From Elmis aenea (lineage: Eukaryota; Arthropoda; Insecta; Coleoptera; Elmidae): a stretch of 64,000 nucleotides of DNA. The translations under genes and the position numbers were made by a program. Shown in pieces: positions 22,046 through 32,649 of the stretch; the first letter of the stretch is position 1; each line of letters begins with the position of its first letter. The DNA lies in NCBI GenBank assembly GCA_947652605.1, contig OX393579.1, positions 37,392,970 through 37,456,969 of the forward strand, given 5' to 3'. Below the pieces are notes generated by a model, which saw only the letters and a list, made by a program, of their open reading frames with translations, made no database searches and was not told the DNA's origin.

Positions 22046-23474
22046 ATGAACGGAAATTTTAGTGATTACGATATACGCTTCCAAAGGTAAGTTTTTACAA
22101 AATTTTTATTAAATTTTATGATTGATTACGGAACTAAATGTTTAAAAAGTACTTAGGGTCAGTTATTTTGAGTAATGATCGTTTAATTTTTTATCTGTGA
22201 CCCTTGAAAACTAAGTGTCCTATATGTAGGACGTTGGGCACATGGCCTACTATTATTATATTTTTCAGGGGTTTTACTCTACATGACGCAGTAACGATTT
22301 TAGAGGCAGAAGATGAACAGGAGCCATATTCAGCAGCTACCATTACTATTTTCCCTCCCGAAAACGCAAATGGCAACATCACTGATGAGGACTCTGGAGA
22401 GGAAGACATTTTAGACCTTTCTAATTTACCAGCAAGTCAGCTAAGAGCTCCAGCTGAAATTGAGCTTCGATGTCCATCTATCAGGTACCTGATCCTGAGA
22501 ACAGCGATTTCAACGATTCCGATGACAACGTTCCACTTGCAACACTTCGTTCAACAAAAGTTACCAAGAAACTAAAAAAGTGTAATTGGACAACAGGGGA
22601 TATACCGTTTGAACAGGTTAAGTGGATTGTGGAGGATCCTTTGCCAATAGACCATTCACCTTTGTTCACTGTTTGAAACAATTTTTGATGATGAAATTTT
22701 AGAATTAATAGTGATTGAAACGAACAGATATGCTTCCAGTAAAAATAAAATCGGGAATGTTACCAAAAAAGAAGTAAAAGCCTTTTTAGGAGTGATTATT
22801 TTGAGTGGATATGTTGTTTTACCAAGACGCCGGTTATATTGGGAAAAAACCTATTATACTCGAAATGACTTAGTGTCCAAAGCTATATCAAGAAAAACAT
22901 TTGAATTTATAATCTCAAACATACATTTTTCTGATAACAACAAGATAAATAAAACTGATAGGTTTGCAAAAGTTAGGCCACTTTTCCAGCACCTAAATAA
23001 AAGGTTTATAGAAATGTCACCTTTACAAGAAAATCACAGTGTTGACGAATCTATGGTGCCTTATTTTGGACGCCATGGTTGTAAACAATATATTCACGGA
23101 AAGCCAATAAGATATGGCTACAAACTGTGGATGGGGTGCACCAGAACCTAATTACAAATGCAGTAGATTTAACAGTCCACAACGCATGGCAATTATACAA
23201 ATTAGAAAATAATAATTTTGATCATTTATCTTTTCGAAGACATATTGCATTGAATTTATTACAATCAAATCAGAAGGAAACAGGCCATAACTCAACAGGA
23301 AGGCCCAGCGGCAATGAAAATATAGGTGTCAGATATGACAACGTTTGACACCTAGTTATACCTCAAGAAAGCCAAACTAGGTGCCGACTTTGTCACCAAA
23401 AAACGACAACTAGATGTTCTAAATGTGATGTTGGTGTTCACGAGAAATGTTTTGTAAATTACCATACTTTTTAG
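22046..23474 (+). pseudogene. piggyBac-family transposase pseudogene with an intron
   Basis: Exon 1 (22046-22086) starts ATG and encodes MNGNFSDYDIRFQ. It ends at CCAAAG|GTAAGT; an acceptor ATATTTTTCAG ends at 22268, and exon 2 continues in frame with RGFTLHDAVTILE. An acidic TDEDSGEED stretch and SNLPASQLRAPAEIE follow, as in PGBD-type transposases. Frame breaks occur near 22480 and 22670. The DDE domain then starts with a readable VDESMVPYFG (first catalytic Asp) and GYKLW, after which the middle is deleted near 23140, joining to VDLTVHNAWQLYKL. The second and third catalytic Asp are lost. A C-terminal Cys-rich zinc-binding part survives (CRLCHQKTTTRCSKC, then CFVNYH). It cannot encode an active transposase. 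Confidence 0.85.
22087..22268 (+). other. Intron of the piggyBac-like transposase pseudogene
   Basis: The 182-bp interval has GTAAGT at its 5' end and a T-rich tract ending CAG at its 3' end. Joining the flanking sequence preserves the reading frame. It also holds an extra copy of the GTCCTATATGTAGGAC palindrome followed by an inverted end-like motif, GTTGGGCACATGG. Confidence 0.65.
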
Positions 23475-23738
23475 AATAAGTACTCCTAATATGTAATATG
23501 CCCAACGTCCTATATATAGGACGGCACTTTTCTCTTAACCCTCTATATATTTTTTAAAGTTTTTTTCATATTATAACTATTTTGACTCCCAATAAAAGAT
23601 TTTGCACAAATATATGGTTTTATAAAAAAAAAATGTACCTTGGGCATATCTGGGTTAATAAGTTTCTTATTTAACTTTTTTTGGTAACATTAATATTTCA
23701 GCAGATATAAGCTGGACAATGAAAAATCAGCCACACTG

Positions 23739-25517
23739 TATATGTGAAAGTGTTTGTTGTTCGGATTTTATAGTTTGTAAGTAATATTTGAATGGACAGA
23801 GAATTTTCAACAAAGTTTAAATTTAATTGAAGGTGATAAATGATGAAGAAAATAAAAAAATAGGATACAGGGCGTGTCCTGTAACTAGTGCGTTTTCCCT
23901 TCATAGCTAGGCCTACCATATTTTCGAATAGTCAAATCGTGTCACGAGAATCTTTTTTTTTTATTGTAAGAAATGGGCAAATAAGAGATGGGGGGCAAAA
24001 TGCGCCGCAGGCGATTTTTTTGAAATTTTAAAGTTCAAACGTGTTTTAATGCAAAGTTAGAGTACTTTACCATCATACAAAATTGCAGATTTATGGCAAA
24101 TTATTTTCTGATTTATTGTTATCAGATTGCCCCCACCTTCTACAAAATTATTCATAATAAAAGTAAAAACTTTCACTAATAATTTCTATTTAGGTAGGTA
24201 CAGGAACTAGGTACAAACATAATATTAAGATGAATTTAAAAAAGCAACACTTTTCAGTCAGACATTTTAAAAACATGTAAAAACATACCTAAGCTTGTGC
24301 TTTAAATTTATGTTATTGTTGCTTGTTCAAATAGCTCAAAAGTTTATAAACAAAAAGCGTACATTACTATGAATATCTTTAATGGCATGCCTACAGCACA
24401 CACAATTATATTTACCCACGAAAACGCGTATGTCCATCCCAAAAGCGTGCAATTTGCAACCCTATAACACCCGCGCAACAACAATATTTTCATATCCTCG
24501 ATTTATTCGTCCATGCATTCACTATCTTTTGCATTTGGTTTTTAGTATTTGCTATTAGTACCAAGTCATTTGCGTATAGTAGGTTATTCAGTGTAATTAC
24601 ATAAAAATATTTGAAAACTGTTTGATTAAATTTTTTCGATATTTACAACAATAACGGCGACATGACACACAAATGCGACAAAAGAATAGTTTTTTTCTAA
24701 TAACTCGAAAACAGCAATGATGGATTATTTTTAAAAATGGTTCTGTATTTGCATAGAGAAACTGCTTGTTTTTGGTGATTTATTAACAGTTTCTCTATGT
24801 TGAATATTAAGCATATGTAATCCCATTGGATTCGGACCACCCTGTATAGCTTTCTTCAATCCTTCAAACATATTTGAAAAGCATGGATAGAAATAACATG
24901 TTCTTATAAATAACTTTAATTAAAAATCTCTTTTTTAATGGATAATCTGTCAACATTTCATCAGCAGTGAACACAATATGATATCAATTGTTTTTGATTG
25001 ATGTCAGTTACTCAAAAATAAGTGGTTTTAAGAACTTAAAACTTTATACATACATTTTTTAAAGAAAATTTTGTTTGAAATCTAAAATAAACAGGATGTT
25101 TCATAAATGAACAAAGTTATGTATCACTATGGAACACAAAACACTATTTTTTAATAAAATTTTATGTTACATCACAAATCACCACAAAACAACCTTTTTG
25201 TTAACCCTTTGAATCCACATTTTAAAACTCGTTCTTACTCCAACAATGTCTGTATTCATTAATGTGTATTTTTCACTAAAAGATGTCTCACAAATGTCTC
25301 GTTAATTTTATTTTCCATTAATGTTTGTCCTTATTTGATCACTGAGGTGGACTGTGTGATAAGATACATCACCCTTGTTTGTCAATAGTGTTTACGCATT
25401 TTTACATCATTGTTTTGTTTAAAACAGTTATTACATCTGACATATTTATCAGTGTGTCTCCTAACACGATGATTTACATTGGCTTTCAGTCTGTAACATT
25501 TACCATAAATGTCAAAT
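23739..25517. other. Spacer between the D-flank insertion and copy E
   Basis: It contains the remaining 5' flank of D, an AT-rich block at about 23900-24600 not shared with other units, a MITE right half ending about 24847, TAGCTTTCTTCAATCC, and the conserved 3' flank and fossil fingers of copy E (25380-25517). No independent gene is seen. Confidence 0.5.
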
Positions 25518-26954
25518 TTATAACGTTTTTAGCTTATGTATTTTGATATGATCATTTAAATTGCTTTTATGATTAAAACATTTTTCACAAATTTCACATT
25601 CATAAGGTTTTTCACCAGTGTGTGTCCTCATATGTTGAATTAAATTGCTATTCTGACTAAAACATTTTCCACAAATGTCACACTTAAACGGTCTTTCGCC
25701 TGTGTGTATTCTTTTATGAATATTTAATTTGTTTTTCTGACTGAAACATTTTCTACAAATGTCACATTTATACGGTTTTTCACCAGTGTGAGTCTTATAA
25801 TGACTATTTAATTCGCTTTTCCCAATGTAACATGTACCACAAATGTCACATTTAAATGGTCTTTTACCAGTGTGTATTCTCATATGTCGTTTAAATTGAC
25901 TATTCTGACTAAAACATTTCCCACAAATGTCACATTTATAAGGTTTTCTACCAGTGTGTGTCCTTACATGAATAGTTAATTCGCTTTTCTTAATGAAACG
26001 TTTACCACATATGTCACATACACATGGTCTTTCACCAGTATGCATTCTCATATGACATTTTAAACTACTACCGGTACTTAAACATTTACCACAAATGTCA
26101 CACTGATGGCGTTTTTCACCAGTGTGAGTCCTATAATGAATATTTAATTCGCTTTTCCCAATGTAACACTTACCACAAATGTCACATTTAAACGGTCTTT
26201 TACCAATGTGTATTTTCATATGACGAGTGGCTTGGCTAAGCTGAGTGAAAAATTTTTCACAAATGCCACATTTATAAGGTTTTTCGCCAGTGTGTATCCT
26301 TACATGCATAGTTAATTCACTTTTCCTTATGAAACATTTCCCACATATGTCACATTTATGACGTTTTTCACTGTGGTTCTTAAAATGAATATTTAATTCC
26401 CATTGTTTACTGTAACATTTACCACAAATGTCACATGTAAATGGTTTTTCCCCAGTGTGTCTTCTCATATGTCGAATGAAACCGATACGGCGACTGATAA
26501 ACTTTTCACAAATGGCACATTTCTGTAACTTTACATCAGGGTTTTTTAACAGTTGAGTACTTAAATCTGTTTTTCCTGTATCTTCATTAATTATGCCTGC
26601 ACTTTTATAATCATTGTTCTCACTATTTATCAATATTTTATTACTAACAGGTTGTACTTGGTCACTCTCATCATTTAATTCTTCACACAAAGAATATTCC
26701 AAAGGTTCTTCTTTTATTTCTACTTTTTCAACCTCATTTATACACATAACTTTTGCTGTGCTTTCAAATATGTCCTTTGTTTGAAAGTTATAACAACTTG
26801 TTTGTACATACTCGGCTTCAAATAAATTAGTATGTAAATCATAATCTTCTAGCTCTGGGTTCATTGTCTCCTTTTTAATATCTTTAAGGTAATCTTCACC
26901 TTGCATTGGTTTTTCATTTTTACAAAATTCTGCAGTATTTACTGTTGACTGCAT
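25518..26954 (-). CDS. Copy E: 12-finger C2H2 zinc-finger protein, intact
   Basis: 478 residues from ATG at 26954, the same length as copy A, in one open exon. The acidic N-terminus has IKKE and IKEEP; the middle motif is changed (LFEAEY). Twelve fingers follow. Contact positions (-1, 2, 3, 6) differ from A mainly in finger 2 (KWEI against SSEI), finger 6 (TSSC against TCSW), finger 11 (QSNQ against EGNQ) and finger 12 (HSND against QSND), while fingers 1, 3, 4, 7, 8 and 10 are the same. The first linker is TGEKP here but NKKR in A. It ends HKLKTL. It is probably a nuclear DNA-binding regulator, target unknown. It is the 5'-most gene of the minus-strand tandem array in this window. Confidence 0.9.
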   Translation of the reverse strand: MQSTVNTAEFCKNEKPMQGEDYLKDIKKETMNPELEDYDLHTNLFEAEYVQTSCYNFQTKDIFESTAKVMCINEVEKVEIKEEPLEYSLCEELNDESDQVQPVSNKILINSENNDYKSAGIINEDTGKTDLSTQLLKNPDVKLQKCAICEKFISRRIGFIRHMRRHTGEKPFTCDICGKCYSKQWELNIHFKNHSEKRHKCDICGKCFIRKSELTMHVRIHTGEKPYKCGICEKFFTQLSQATRHMKIHIGKRPFKCDICGKCYIGKSELNIHYRTHTGEKRHQCDICGKCLSTGSSLKCHMRMHTGERPCVCDICGKRFIKKSELTIHVRTHTGRKPYKCDICGKCFSQNSQFKRHMRIHTGKRPFKCDICGTCYIGKSELNSHYKTHTGEKPYKCDICRKCFSQKNKLNIHKRIHTGERPFKCDICGKCFSQNSNLIQHMRTHTGEKPYECEICEKCFNHKSNLNDHIKIHKLKTL

Positions 26955-27426
26955 TTTTTTTACATTAATAAATTATTTTCACCAGTTGTAAGATTTGTAC
27001 AAAAACAACTCAAACACCTTAATTTATTATTGCCATAGTTAGTGTTTAGTAATCAGAAAATTATATTTATTGTTGTGTTGGTAGTGAGGTTAGGTTTTCG
27101 TCTGTATGTTTGATCTACGACGGTCGATTTAAACTAAAATTAAATGTATGTTTTGTTTATGGTTAAAATTTCGTTTTCTATTAAAAATTCAATAGATATT
27201 ATTTCATACCGTCCTTTTCACCTTTTCAAACATATTATATGTGTGAAAGTATTTGTTGTTTGGATTTTATAGTTTGTAAGTAATATTTGAACGGACAGAG
27301 AATTTTCAACAAAGTTTAAATAGAATTGAAGCTGATAAATGATGGTAACGCTCTGCGATTGAGGCGTAATTGACCAACATAAAATTTCTTATTTCTATTG
27401 TCGACAAAAAAAGCAATACTTAAAAT
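26955..27426 (-). promoter_or_regulatory. Conserved 5' flank of copy E
   Basis: It matches the copy A flank as far as the TTGAAGCTGATAAATGATG segment near 27345, where the unit boundary seems to lie. CTTAAAAT at 27419-27426 is the left TSD of the next element. Confidence 0.45.
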
Positions 27427-27931
27427 CAGGGAACTGAACCGCAAAGAATAACGGTTCAGTTCCGGTTCGATAAATTTTAACTCGACGGTTTACGTTTCAA
27501 ACCACCAGTTTTCATTTTATAATCGTTCGGTAACCGATACGGCTGCGACGGTTCAGTTCTGGTTCCGGTTCAATGCCGTATTTGTTTTTTTTAAATAGAA
27601 AGTTTTAAAAAGCATACATTATTCAAATATGTTGAAGATGATGATTGATGATGCATATTTATGAATTGAAATGTCTAAATCTTTGCTTTGGTTAGAAAAA
27701 TGTAATCTAAATTACGATAATAAAAAATATGCAATTTTATTATCATTAAAACACATAATTGGTCCGAACCGTTGTGTAAAGAGGTTGAAGCGGTTTGAAC
27801 CAGTTGTTTCGGTTCTATTTGGCGGTTTTGTGATGTTTTAACCAAAAAGTTCAATTCCGGTTCATGGTTCATGGAAAATACATCGGTTCGTTCCAATTTT
27901 TGTTCCAGTTTTGGTTCGCTTCGGGTCCCTG
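27427..27931. mobile_element. hAT-type MITE with GGTTC-rich subterminal arrays
   Basis: The 505-bp element begins CAGGGAACTGAACC and ends in the complement of CAGGGACCCGAAGCG. CTTAAAAT is directly repeated at 27419-27426 and 27932-27939. Both subterminal regions are filled with GGTTC, CCGGTTC and GGTTCAG motifs. There is no transposase. Clustered subterminal repeats are a hAT hallmark. Confidence 0.88.
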
Positions 27932-28643
27932 CTTAAAATTTAAAACTTAAGTTTTTAGTTCAGCGGGCTATTTCAGGAATTGAGTACCTACATTATACGT
28001 TATAGTCTTTCAGTTTTTATTTTTACTAAACACCTATAATCACACGTCTTTGCTGATTTTACCAAGCTTACAGTTTCAGAAAGTCCCTGTACACAGCAAA
28101 CAAAAAGTATAACCCAGATAGTATAATAATATACCTACTAAAGAAATTCCTAACGGATTTAAAAGACAATTAAGGAATAAAACAATTAGGCTAATACGCA
28201 CAGAGCGACGCAGAAGAAACTTGAGAATAATTTAACGATATCCTTAAGGAGGCAACATAACATTGTAGAGAGAAGGTAAAGATTACGTAGAAACTGGCTT
28301 AAAAACCGAAATAAAGGAGAGAAATGAAATAAGGTTTTTGTAAAAGAAAAAAAAAAACAACGCACAGAAAAACTCATTAGGTACCTACCAAACAATGGAA
28401 ACCTTAAACAAAAAGAAAACGATAAATAAGCCCAAGGCAAATAAAAAAATAAAGGATGGAATATTAAGACATTCGTAAATATAAACATGACAATAATATA
28501 ATCGAAAAACATAGTAAATCATAAAAATGTAATGTTCATCACAAAAAAATTTCTTTAAAATGATAAAAATTGCGGTAAAAAGAAATAAATCAATAAAAGT
28601 GAAGAAATATTACCATGACCTATGAATGCAATTGTTAAAATAA
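27932..28643. other. Gene-free interval
   Basis: AT-rich. The plus strand near 28130-28450 has a lysine- and glutamate-rich coding flavour in broken frames and may be a decayed non-LTR retrotransposon segment; I cannot assign it. Confidence 0.3.
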
Positions 28644-28978
28644 TAGTTATTTATGTATCAAGGCCAAAAAGTACGTTTTGGCCGAGGTGCATATTACATT
28701 TTTTGTGCGATAGAATTAAAAACAATTTAAATTTTTAGTATTTTTCAAAAGAATAGGTTAGAACTACGTGACATTCTGTCACTGACAGATGACGGCGTAT
28801 GTACTGCATTACCGGCTCTCTCCTTAGCAACGGCCGTAAATGTTACTTTTTCGGCCGTTGCTAAGGGTAACGGCCTGAAAAGTAACTTTTACGGCCGTTG
28901 CTAAGGATAGGGCCGGTACTTTATGGTTGCTAACGCGTCCGTCAAACAGCTGTTTCTAGTACGATCGCACAAAAATTA
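28644..28978. repeat. Palindromic repeat unit, single copy
   Basis: The unit starts TAGTTATTTATGTATCAAGG and ends CGATCGCACAAAAA. Its core is a stem of CTTAGCAACGGCCGTAAA/GTTACTTTT and complement around a GGCCGTTGCTAAGGGTAACG loop. Inside the 5' part TTTTTTGTGCGAT is inverted relative to the end ATCGCACAAAAA. Two tandem copies occur at 41792-42497. Confidence 0.75.
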
Positions 28979-29046
28979 GATTACAGTATTATAAACAATG
29001 TTGTTTGGAAATTAAAGAAAATAGATTTAAAACATTGTTATTTGTA

Positions 29047-30113
29047 AAGTCTGTTTTATACTATACTATTTTTTCGTTTAAGAAAATCGTATACGATTTT
29101 CTAGTACGGTGGCAATCACAAATTAAAAATCTTGAACGAAAAAATCGTATGAAATTAGAACCTGTCTAAATTCCATCCAATATTTAGTACCTATGCGCGC
29201 ATGCGTATTTTACTGTAATTGTATCTGACCGCATGTCATTTGTGGGTTAGGTTAACTGAAATAAAAATCATTTCGTTATTGATTGTTTAATAACATTATT
29301 AATGGTACTGCAGCACTGCAGCCATAAGTAGTAGTTTTCTATTCATATGTAATTATGTGTAAGCACTAGGGTGCCTAGATTTCTGTTTTATGTAAACCCG
29401 TTGACGATGACGGGCTTAGAGGGGGTTAAGAAATACACCTTAATTTTAGTTGTAGTTTTACGGGATTTTAATTCGTAATAAAAATAAAATTCCTGTGGGA
29501 AATATGCAATGTTGAAACATAAAAAGCAAAAAACAAGCAAATTACAACGTTTTGTTATATGGATATTATCCGAAGTAATAAATAAATTTAAAATCAAGGC
29601 GAATTACGCGACTTCCCGGAATAATAACATTCAGAAGCAAAGTGTGAACATAGTATTTTGAAAAAAGAGATAGATACCTAATACGATCGTATTTCTTGTT
29701 TTCATTGATATATCCGACTCACGGTTATATTTTGATACAATTTTTTGTATGGGTACCCATTTTTTTCGATTAAGTTAATTTTTGGTACTATTACGAAACC
29801 CGGAGCACAGAGAAACGATGTTAAAACTCGGAGAGTCCGGGCAAAAATCGGATACCTGGTTCTAAAACATCCTAAAAGCACCCATATACAAATAAACATT
29901 ATATAAATAAACATTTGACACATTTGACATGGTTACTCAAGTTGCCAACAAAATATAATAAAAGTAACCAAAATATATTGGAGTTTTCGTACCAAAAAAT
30001 AGTACAATGTAAATGGTTTATATTTTCCATGCTAAATTCTTGAACGAAATTTTTGTAGAAAAATCGTATACGATTTTCTTAAACGAAAAAATAGTATAGT
30101 ATAAAACAGACTT
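29047..30113. mobile_element. DNA element with about 55-bp, nearly perfect terminal inverted repeats
   Basis: The left end is AAGTCTGTTTTATACTATAC and continues to AAAATCGTATACGATTTT; the right end is its reverse complement with about one indel. The element is 1067 bp. There is no recognisable transposase and no clear target duplication, so the superfamily is not assigned. The TIR contains the inner palindrome AAAATCGTATACGATTTT. Confidence 0.75.
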
Positions 30114-30645
30114 AAAACTAAAAAAATGTAAAAATTACAATTTGCAGGAAACTAGAAAAACAACGAAATTTGCACTTTGAAAAAATTAAAAAGAAATAAA
30201 TAATCTAGAATTATTGTACATCTAAAATGGTAGAAGAAAGACGCGCACATCAATCTAATTGATTTTGAAATAACTTTCGGAAGCGGCAGAAAAAGAAAGA
30301 TTGCAGATTATTTCGAAGAAATATAAGTTACTTACAAGATTAATGTATAAGGATTATAAAAATATTTCTGGAATGATTTATGCAAGGATAAAACGTGAAA
30401 GGGAAGCACAAAGATTAAAAAAGGATTAAGTGACATTTGCATATTGTCACCCACGCTGTTTTTAATTGTAATGAATTGATGTTAGACCAGTAGCGTAGTT
30501 AGAATTTTTTAAGTTTTAGTCGGCATTTATAATCGGGGACTGGTTTGTTTTTTAATTAGCACAACACAATCCGTGCAACTATAATATTTGTCTTTTATAA
30601 ACTAGGTTGAGTTCAAGAAGTAATATATTAGTCCAAAGTCAGGTA
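30114..30645. other. Gene-free interval
   Basis: AT-rich. A short Lys/Arg-rich reading near 30270-30430 is open for a few tens of codons but resembles nothing I recognise. A CAGTAGCGTAGTTAG sequence near 30490 resembles a hAT end but I found no partner. Confidence 0.3.
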
Positions 30646-31318
30646 TAGGGATGCAACGATAAGCAAATTGGCTGATTACTGATTAATGGTCCTTAGATTA
30701 TCGGCTGCCTACCGATTAATCAATCGATTATTGACTCTAACATACGATTAATACACCCATGTGTGCTTGTTAAAACTAGATTTTGATTTTAGGTTCTTTA
30801 TGATATACAAAAAAATCATAAAACAGTAAAACAAAATATTAGATATGAGAAATAAATTATGCCGTGAAAATAGAGGAACGCTTTCGTTCCTACATTAACA
30901 CTTAAGGCCCGATTGTACAAAGTAACACTGGCGTTAAAGTACGAGTTAATCCCCAAATCTAGGCAACATCAGCACCAACTATGCTGCGATTTTGTCTTAT
31001 TCTAGGGTTAACGTGGTTTAATCCCGGGGTTAATCCCAGGTTCAATTTTTATGCAATCGGGAAAAGAGTAACAGAATTTGATTATATTTATGATTTATCT
31101 TTTCTTAGGTGGTGTAAACCAATATTTGAAAAGATTTGTTCTCATTTGTAATTGTTAGAGTAATAGTGAAAAAGTAAAAATAGTTCCATAGCCCAGTCTA
31201 TCTGCATAATTAAATTTAATAGGAACCGATTATTCGGCCAAAAGCATGTTTACCGATTAATCGACAATAGAGCCGATGTAGCCGAATACCGATTATCTAC
31301 CGAATCGGTACATTCCTA
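30646..31318. mobile_element. hAT-like MITE with CGATTAATCG subterminal motifs, containing a smaller MITE
   Basis: Ends are TAGGGATGCAACGAT and the complement of TAGGAATGTACCGAT. Subterminal regions repeat ACCGATTAATC and CCGATTAT motifs. I could not find a convincing 8-bp duplication, so the boundaries are less sure. A smaller inverted-repeat element lies inside at 30908-31061. Confidence 0.6.
30908..31061. mobile_element. Small MITE, CCCGATTG ends
   Basis: The 154-bp element has ends CCCGATTGTACAAAG and the complement of CCCGATTGCATAAA, with GGTTTAATCCCGGGGTTAAT near the right end. A second copy at 50176-50558 carries a hAT insertion in its ATCCCAGG. Confidence 0.75.
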
Positions 31319-31757
31319 GTAGTTATGTACATATAATTTTACTTTAAAAGATTACTTTGGAATGGAAACATTGACATCAGCACCATTATCAATCAGTAGA
31401 TTTAGAAAATTTGGTGAAACAACTTGATACATGTAATATTACTATCATAATTTAGATTATTATTTACATTTAATGAACGATTAACATTTCGGCTTTGGTG
31501 TTTGGCCATGAGTCATTCTTTGTTTATTTTTTTTTACTATTATTGTAGCTCCGTTTCTGCAATTATCATGTGACCTTTATTCATGCAATAATTGCAAAAT
31601 AATTGGTTATTAAATTTAGAAATTGAAATAAAAGTCGTTAAACCAATTTTTACTTTAACTACAATAAATAAAAAATAGTTTCATGACCAACTCTATTAAA
31701 TTTTTTGACAATATAGCCTTAATTTTCATTGATTATGATTAATTTCTGTTTAATTCG
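31319..31757. other. Gene-free interval
   Basis: AT-rich with no supported gene or repeat pair. Confidence 0.35.
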
Positions 31758-32628
31758 TTATTTTTTTTGGAGACCGTTATTGAATACCGAATTAAGGTCT
31801 CCACAGACCGACGCGGTGGCGGTCAGATTTAACTTTAGTGAGTGAGTGAGATCGTGCGTCCCACTTGTTTCCTCTTTTTTGCTCCCCTTTCGAAAGATCC
31901 GATTTTCAGTGAGGGCATTTGCAGCTTTCTCAATGTCTTTAAATTTGTTTCTATTGCCCATAATACATGCAGAAAGATAATTAAGAAGGGTTGCTCCTTG
32001 TAGTAAATTTGATTTTACATCTTGCAACAACTTGCTTGTACTATTTATTATTAGTAATAGTTGGTCCCATAGAACTGTTAATAAAGCTGTTTCGCATTCA
32101 TCGAATTTTTTGATAAACTTGTTGTCTCCAGTTGGATTATGGGTTTTTCATTTTCGTTTCTAGAAATGTTTATTAAAGTTTCTTTAATTATTTTATAATT
32201 CAATCTTAAAGCTGAGAGAGCGTCCACCCTTGCTGACCATTGAGTATCACGTATTCTTTTAATATGCTTAGAATGATTGGGTAAACTATTAAGAAGAAGA
32301 TTCCATAGTCGAAGAGACGACGAGAAGTAAACAAATTTTGAATAAAATAAAAAAAAATTAATGCTCCCTGACACGATTCCCGACTCATCGAGCGCGTGTC
32401 TGGGTGTGTATGTTTACTAACTTCACAGTGGAAAAAAGTAACCAAAAATATTTTGGTAACTATCTTAAATTCTTGTCGTAAGTATCAGAACGTCATTTAT
32501 TAGGAGTAATTTTTAAATTACTAAAATTGTTTTAATAAATGTTCGTTTTCGTTTGATTAATTTATCCAACCCTGGACAATTTGGGGCCCCTGCGGTGCCT
32601 ACTGCGCCTATTGGGTAATCCGCCACTG
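31758..32628 (-). pseudogene. Fragment of a hAT transposase with one terminus
   Basis: On the minus strand, 32374-32078 reads HSKHIKRIRDTQWSARVDAL and continues LNYKIIKETL. This matches the LSDTRWSxRxDAL block of ZMYM/DUF4371-type hAT transposases. A frame break follows, and the next segment, to 31758, is degenerate. Upstream, the element end is CAGTGGCGGATTACCCAATA with its terminal base at 32628, a typical hAT end followed by GGGGCCCC-rich sequence. The C-terminal dimerisation region and the other terminus were not found. Confidence 0.65.
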
Positions 32629-32649
32629 CTTATTTATTGTAGGTACATA

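Larger units (their letters stand above)
21859..23654 (+). mobile_element. piggyBac-like element 2, nested, internally deleted
   Basis: It is flanked by TTAA at 21855-21858 and 23655-23658. The terminal repeat CCCAGATATGCCCAA is perfect for 15 bp at both ends. A palindrome GTCCTACATGTAGGAC lies 16 bp inside the left end; versions recur at 22217-22232 and 23507-23522. It is 1796 bp long with a transposase pseudogene on the plus strand. It is inserted in the right arm of a foldback element, which therefore is older. Confidence 0.93.
21196..23738. mobile_element. Tc1-like foldback MITE inserted at TA, itself interrupted by piggyBac-like element 2
   Basis: Ends are CAGTGTGGCTGG and its complement, flanked by TA on each side. 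Copies A (near 10009) and C (near 18246) show the empty site ATTATATATGTG, so the insertion and its TA duplication are directly visible. The arms are about 300 bp: left 21196 to about 21500, right about 21640-21858 plus 23659-23738. The right arm is split by a 1.8-kb piggyBac-like insertion. Without that insert the element is about 743 bp. It contains no transposase. Confidence 0.9.

Noticed and set aside
28186..28512. 108-codon hydrophobic reading, minus strand
   Set aside because: It is the complement of a Lys/Glu-rich, A-rich plus strand; the Phe/Leu richness is a base-composition effect.
30646..31318. 8-bp TSD for the TAGGGATG element
   Set aside because: GTCAGGTA and GTAGTTAT do not match; the element call rests on the TIR and subterminal motifs only.
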